Assembly: GCA_903938485.1 (NCBI GenBank)
Contig: CAJADF010000065.1
Coordinates: forward strand, 1-33,690
Source: an uncultured Methylococcaceae bacterium
GTDB taxonomy: Bacteria; Pseudomonadota; Gammaproteobacteria; Methylococcales; Methylomonadaceae
Direction of reading: 5' to 3'
DNA: 33,690 nucleotides
This document shows positions 29,817 through 33,690 of the stretch, piece by piece. Below the pieces are notes generated by a model. It saw only the letters and a program-made list of their open reading frames with translations, was not told the DNA's origin and made no database searches. Position 1 is the first letter of the stretch. The number at the start of each line of letters is the position of its first letter. The position numbers and the translations under genes were made by a program.

Positions 29817-30842
29817 ATGCCCGTTATCGTGCCTAAAAAGTCCATCATCACTATTCTATTTTTACTTACCTTTATTAGTGCGGGTATCTGGTATTGGTTA
29901 CACGCAGTGCATCCCTTCGAATCTACTGACAACGCTTATCTAAAAGCCCACACCTTGGTGATTAGCCCTAAAGAAGGGGGCTATGTAAAAGAAGTCTTAT
30001 TTCATGACAATCAAAAGGTAAAACAAGGTGACTTGCTAGTTGTTATAGATGATCATGATTTTCAAGCAAAAGTTAAGCACGCAGAAGCGCAGGTCTTATT
30101 AGAAACGGCACATATAAAAACCCTAGAAATGGATAAGCGTGGCCAAACAGCAAAGGTACAGCAAGAGTCTGCCGGTATTGAAGCATCAAAAGCAGAACTG
30201 GATAGAGCCAGTAAGGACCTAAAGCGTTTTAGTCATTTAGCTAAAGAAGGTGCCATCTCTGCACAAACAAAAGACACAGCCGAATCCTCTCATAAACAAG
30301 CCACAGCCCAATTAAATAAAGTCACCTCCGCTCGCTTAGAAGAAGAAAGTCAGTTAGCAACCCTAGAGGCTCAAATCGAAGAAGCCCGGGCTCGCATTAA
30401 AATCGCCAACACCACTTTAGAATTAGCACGTATTGATTTAGCAAATACGCGTATTACAGCCTCTAGTAATGGCACTTTAGGCAACCGTAGTGTGGAAGTC
30501 GGTCAATTACTCAAACCTGGCAGCCCCTTAGCTTATTTAATTCCAGATGAAGGCTTATTTGTAGCAGGTAATTTTAAAGAAACCCAAATAACAGAAATGC
30601 AAGTCGGCCAGACTGTTGAAATCAAAGTTGACGCCTATCCAGACCAAGAATTCAAAGGCGTTATTGATAGCTTCTCACCTGCCTCAGGCTCAGAATTTAG
30701 TTTATTACCCACCGAAAATGCGACTGGCAACTTTACTAAAATCGTCCGCCGTGTCCCCGTAAAAATCATTTTCTTACCGGATAACGATATTAGCCAACTA
30801 AAACCCGGACTATCCACCGCCATTAAAGTAAAAGTACGCTAA
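29817..30842 (+). CDS. emrA: Membrane fusion protein of multidrug efflux pump (EmrA/HlyD family)
   Basis: Periplasmic adaptor of 341 residues. One N-terminal TM helix at about 10-28 (IITILFLLTFISAGIWYWL) is followed by ESTDNAYLKAHTLVISPKEGGYV, the EmrA-type first half of the lipoyl domain. A long alpha-helical hairpin (about 85-200) is rich in Ala, Glu and Lys. The second lipoyl half is ELARIDLANTRITASSNGTLGNRSVEVGQ, and a beta-barrel domain reads FVAGNFKETQITEMQVGQTVEI. It starts 93 nt from the divergent outer-membrane partner and 5 nt before emrB. The Shine-Dalgarno is weak. Confidence 0.93.
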   Translation: MPVIVPKKSIITILFLLTFISAGIWYWLHAVHPFESTDNAYLKAHTLVISPKEGGYVKEVLFHDNQKVKQGDLLVVIDDHDFQAKVKHAEAQVLLETAHIKTLEMDKRGQTAKVQQESAGIEASKAELDRASKDLKRFSHLAKEGAISAQTKDTAESSHKQATAQLNKVTSARLEEESQLATLEAQIEEARARIKIANTTLELARIDLANTRITASSNGTLGNRSVEVGQLLKPGSPLAYLIPDEGLFVAGNFKETQITEMQVGQTVEIKVDAYPDQEFKGVIDSFSPASGSEFSLLPTENATGNFTKIVRRVPVKIIFLPDNDISQLKPGLSTAIKVKVR

Positions 30843-30847
30843 GTTCT

Positions 30848-32407
30848 ATGTCCGAGGTAACCGAAGCCAAAACCGTTAGCACTGAGCAATGGATAGGATT
30901 TTTTTCAATGGTGCTGGGCATCTTTATGGCTATTTTGGATATCCAGATCGTTGCCAGTTCTTTAGAACAAATTCAAGCCGGTCTTTCTGCTACGCAAGAT
31001 GAAATCACTTGGGTGCAGACCGCTTACTTAGTGGCCGAAGTTGTTATCATCCCTTTATCGGGTTGGCTAGCCAGACTACTTTCTACCCGCACCTTATTCG
31101 TTATAGCGTGTGGTGGATTTACACTTATGAGTTTTTGGTGCGTACTGGCATGGAATTTACCTTCAATGGTCATCTTTAGAGCCTTGCAAGGCTTGTTTGG
31201 CGGCGCGATGATTCCAACGGTATTTGCCTGCATTTACACTTTATTTCCCCGCCACTTACAACCCGCAATGGTGATTGTAGTCGGCATGGTAGTTATGATT
31301 GCCCCCACAGCCGGCCCAGTTTTAGGGGGATATTTAACTGAAATCATGTCTTGGAAAGCTTTATTTCTGATTAATCTAATTCCTGGGGTTTTAGTTTGCC
31401 TATCCACATGGCGTTTTGTAAAAGTCGATGAACCCGAATGGGATTTACTCGATAAGATTGATTTCTTAGGCATTGCCTTAATTGTGATCTTTCTAGGTAG
31501 CTTGCAATTTGTTTTAGAAGAAGGCGCAAAAGAACAATGGTTTGAAAGTCGAGAAATTGTGCTATTTAGCGTTATCGCCTTATTGTCAGGCATCGCTTTA
31601 TTTTATCGAGAATTAACCATAGCCCATCCTATTGTAGATTTAAAAGCCTTTAGAAATGGTAATTTCGCAGTTGGATGTACCCTAGGATTTATTTTAGGTA
31701 TTGGGCTGTTTACCCTCATGTTCTTAATTCCGGTTTACTTAGCTAATGTAAAAGGCTTAAATAGTTTACAGATTGGCCAATACATCATGGTTACCGGTAT
31801 GTTTCAATTATTATCGGCTTTCGTCGCTGGCCCAATAGCAAAACGCATGGACCCGCGATTAATGTTAGCTTTAGGCTTATCTGGCTTTGCTTTAGGCAGT
31901 TGGATGAATGGTAATTTAACTCAGGAATCTGGCTACTGGGAGTTTTTCTGGCCCCAAGCAGTCAGAGGTTTCTCATTAATGTACTGTTTTTTACCTATCA
32001 ATTCATTAGCATTGGGTACATTACCACCCGATGAAGTAAAAAACGCCAGTGGCCTCTATAATTTAACCCGAAATCTTGGCGGTGCCCTAGGCTTGGCAGT
32101 CGCCAATACCCTGATGACTTATTTAAACAAATTACATTACGCGGTCCTAAGAGAACATATCACACCTGGCTCACCGCAAGCAGAAGCCTACCTGGGTGGT
32201 TTAACAGAGCGTTTATCCAATATGGGTGTACCCAATCCAGAAACAGCCGCTTTAAAACAATTATCGGGCTTATTAATGCGAGAAGCCGAAGTATTAACTT
32301 TAAATACACTTTTTCATACTCTATCCATCATCTTTTTAATGGCACTATTATTAATGCCATGGGTTAAAAAAGTAGCGCCCGATGCAGGCGAAGTAGCAGG
32401 ACATTAA
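30848..32407 (+). CDS. emrB: DHA2-family drug:H+ antiporter (EmrB type)
   Basis: Inner-membrane pump of 519 residues with about 14 TM helices. The first helix contains FMAILDIQIVASSLEQI, corresponding to the DHA2 motif LDxTIVNVALP. The later region ITWVQTAYLVAEVVIIPLSGWLARLL is typical, GGAMIPTVFACIYTLFP follows, and motif C is MVVMIAPTAGPVLGGYL. It acts with the EmrA-like adaptor and probably the divergent outer-membrane lipoprotein to export drugs or hydrophobic compounds. It begins 5 nt after emrA and is followed by hemW after 6 nt, which is likely co-transcribed. Confidence 0.95.
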   Translation: MSEVTEAKTVSTEQWIGFFSMVLGIFMAILDIQIVASSLEQIQAGLSATQDEITWVQTAYLVAEVVIIPLSGWLARLLSTRTLFVIACGGFTLMSFWCVLAWNLPSMVIFRALQGLFGGAMIPTVFACIYTLFPRHLQPAMVIVVGMVVMIAPTAGPVLGGYLTEIMSWKALFLINLIPGVLVCLSTWRFVKVDEPEWDLLDKIDFLGIALIVIFLGSLQFVLEEGAKEQWFESREIVLFSVIALLSGIALFYRELTIAHPIVDLKAFRNGNFAVGCTLGFILGIGLFTLMFLIPVYLANVKGLNSLQIGQYIMVTGMFQLLSAFVAGPIAKRMDPRLMLALGLSGFALGSWMNGNLTQESGYWEFFWPQAVRGFSLMYCFLPINSLALGTLPPDEVKNASGLYNLTRNLGGALGLAVANTLMTYLNKLHYAVLREHITPGSPQAEAYLGGLTERLSNMGVPNPETAALKQLSGLLMREAEVLTLNTLFHTLSIIFLMALLLMPWVKKVAPDAGEVAGH

Positions 32408-32413
32408 GACACT

Positions 32414-33553
32414 ATGACATTACCCCCACTTAGCCTATACATTCATATTCCTTGGTGCATTAAAAAATGTCCCTATTGTGATTTTAATTCTCATGCGGTT
32501 AAAAGCGATACCCCCGAAGCGGCTTATATAGACACTTTGCTAAATGATCTAACAGAAGATCTTCAACGATATGCAATAACCCGCCCCATTAGCAGTATCT
32601 TTATAGGAGGTGGTACACCGAGTTTATTTGCCCCTGAATCTTTTGAGCGTTTATTAAGTGGCATCAAACAACGCATCGCATTAATTCCCGACATTGAAAT
32701 TACTTTAGAAGCCAATCCAGGCACCTTTGAAAGTCAGAAGTTTGCTGAATTTAGAGCCTTAGGGATTAACCGCCTTTCTATAGGCATTCAAAGTTTTAAT
32801 GATGTGTTATTACAAAAACTAGGGCGTGTACATTCCGCTAAAGAAGCCTTAGCGGCGGGTGATATTGCCCAACATGCGGGCTTTACTAACTTTAATCTGG
32901 ATCTTATGTTTGGCCTACCCGACTCAAATCCAGAAGACAGTATTAATGATGTTAAAACTGCGATCAATTTAAAACCTACGCACTTGTCTTTCTATCAGTT
33001 AACGCTAGAACCGAACACTTACTTTCATAAGTTTCCACCTCAATTACCCAACGATGAAAGCATTTTTAGCACCCAAAAACAGGCACAAAAAATTCTAGCC
33101 GAGCATGGCTATCATCAATATGAGGTATCGGCTTATAGCCAGAGAAATCGACAATGCCAACATAATTTAAACTACTGGCAATTTGGCGATTATTTAGGCA
33201 TCGGGGCTGGTGCGCACGGTAAAATCACCCAAGCACTACCGCAATCTATTACCCGCAGCTTTAAACCTAAAAGCCCAGAACAATATCTAGCTAATACGCA
33301 TAAAAATGGCGGAGCAGAATTAATTTCTAGCGCAGAGCTACCGCTAGAGTTTGTAATGAATCATCTGCGTTTAAAACAAGGTTTTACTGTCGATACTTAT
33401 CAAGCCAGAACTGGCTTAAGCATTGATACCTTAGATCCTGCACTCTCAAACTGTCTTAAAGAAGAATTGCTAATCTATCGCAATAACCATTATTATTGCA
33501 CCGAACAAGGCTGGAATTTTATGGATAATATCTTAGAAAAATTTATCCCTTAA
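32414..33553 (+). CDS. hemW: Radical-SAM heme chaperone HemW (CPO-III-like)
   Basis: A 379-residue radical-SAM protein. The cluster motif is CIKKCPYCDFNSH (C-x3-C-x2-C) at about 15-22, where HemN enzymes have further conserved residues. FIGGGTPSLF, LTLEANPG-like ITLEANPGTF, RLSIGIQSFND and LDLMFGLP are family blocks, and the C-terminus has a winged-helix-like tail. HemW inserts or carries heme rather than oxidising coproporphyrinogen, and older annotations call it HemN. The order with emrB and pyrE suggests read-through but no functional link. Confidence 0.92.
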   Translation: MTLPPLSLYIHIPWCIKKCPYCDFNSHAVKSDTPEAAYIDTLLNDLTEDLQRYAITRPISSIFIGGGTPSLFAPESFERLLSGIKQRIALIPDIEITLEANPGTFESQKFAEFRALGINRLSIGIQSFNDVLLQKLGRVHSAKEALAAGDIAQHAGFTNFNLDLMFGLPDSNPEDSINDVKTAINLKPTHLSFYQLTLEPNTYFHKFPPQLPNDESIFSTQKQAQKILAEHGYHQYEVSAYSQRNRQCQHNLNYWQFGDYLGIGAGAHGKITQALPQSITRSFKPKSPEQYLANTHKNGGAELISSAELPLEFVMNHLRLKQGFTVDTYQARTGLSIDTLDPALSNCLKEELLIYRNNHYYCTEQGWNFMDNILEKFIP

Positions 33554-33599
33554 AAGATAGTTCTAACACTACCCCAACATTAACCTAACAATCTTTATC

Positions 33600-33690
33600 A
33601 TGCTTGATTATCAAAAAGAATTTATTACTTATGCGCTTGAATGTGGCGTCTTAAAATTTGGTGAGTTTCATTTAAAGTCTGGTCGTACCA
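33600..33690 (+). CDS. pyrE: Orotate phosphoribosyltransferase, 5' end only
   Basis: The frame opens at ATG 33600 with [14 protein letters not shown], then [13 protein letters not shown] at the right edge. Phe-Gly-x-Phe-x-Leu-Lys-Ser-Gly-Arg is the N-terminal signature of PyrE, which converts orotate and PRPP to OMP in pyrimidine synthesis. Thirty residues are visible; the gene continues beyond the window. It lies 46 nt after hemW, with no hairpin in the gap. Confidence 0.9.
   Translation, partial: MLDYQKEFITYALECGVLKFGEFHLKSGRT

Noticed and set aside
32414-33553. Oxygen-independent coproporphyrinogen oxidase HemN
   Set aside because: The protein is short (379 residues) and has the HemW-type sequence around the cluster motif; HemN proteins are about 450 residues.

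Overview
The window looks like chromosome from an AT-rich (roughly 40% GC by eye) gammaproteobacterium of the methanotroph order Methylococcales. Three things point there. A PPi-dependent phosphofructokinase carries the PPi-type active-site residues. A bacterial sterol operon encodes a CYP51 fused to a C-terminal ferredoxin, an architecture known from Methylococcus capsulatus. The core gene order (pyrG-kdsA-eno-ftsB, ispD-ispF-truD-surE-pcm) is gammaproteobacterial. Within the order, a low-GC lineage such as the Methyloprofundus/deep-sea symbiont group is a guess. No rRNA, tRNA, CRISPR array, prophage or complete insertion sequence was seen.

Layout. 1-712: 5' part of PPi-phosphofructokinase (minus strand). 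925-6819: four tightly spaced minus-strand genes transcribed cyp51-ferredoxin, NTF2-like protein, oxidosqualene cyclase, squalene monooxygenase. This is enough to epoxidise squalene, cyclise it (residues favour lanosterol) and remove the C-14 methyl. The NTF2-like protein has no assigned role. 6954-11688: housekeeping genes pcm, surE, truD, ispF, ispD and a small two-TM ion channel, with one Smr-domain gene on the plus strand. 11745-15914: ftsB, eno, kdsA, pyrG, read from a promoter proposed upstream of pyrG and ending at a terminator after ftsB.

15915-23473 is the least ordinary part. Two paralogous 86-87-residue helix-turn-helix genes, resembling only the N-terminal DNA-binding part of IS630-type transposases, sit about 6.5 kb apart in the same orientation. 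Each has a matching upstream block at almost the same distance (163 and 164 nt) from its start. Between them lie an AT-rich spacer with DnaA-box-like sites, tilS, an uncharacterised membrane c-type cytochrome, trpS and mtaB. A strong orphan terminator at 16047-16077 points away from every recognised minus-strand gene.

23474-33690: a SpmA-SpmB-like membrane protein, YjbQ, a four-gene polar amino-acid ABC importer, a divergent drug-efflux locus (outer-membrane lipoprotein versus EmrA/EmrB), hemW and the start of pyrE.

The most distinctive content is the sterol operon with its unexplained NTF2-like member, then the twin solo HTH genes with conserved leaders. IspD and IspF of the MEP isoprenoid pathway lie about 3.7 kb from the sterol operon on the same strand, so precursor supply and sterol formation are neighbours, though apparently not co-transcribed.
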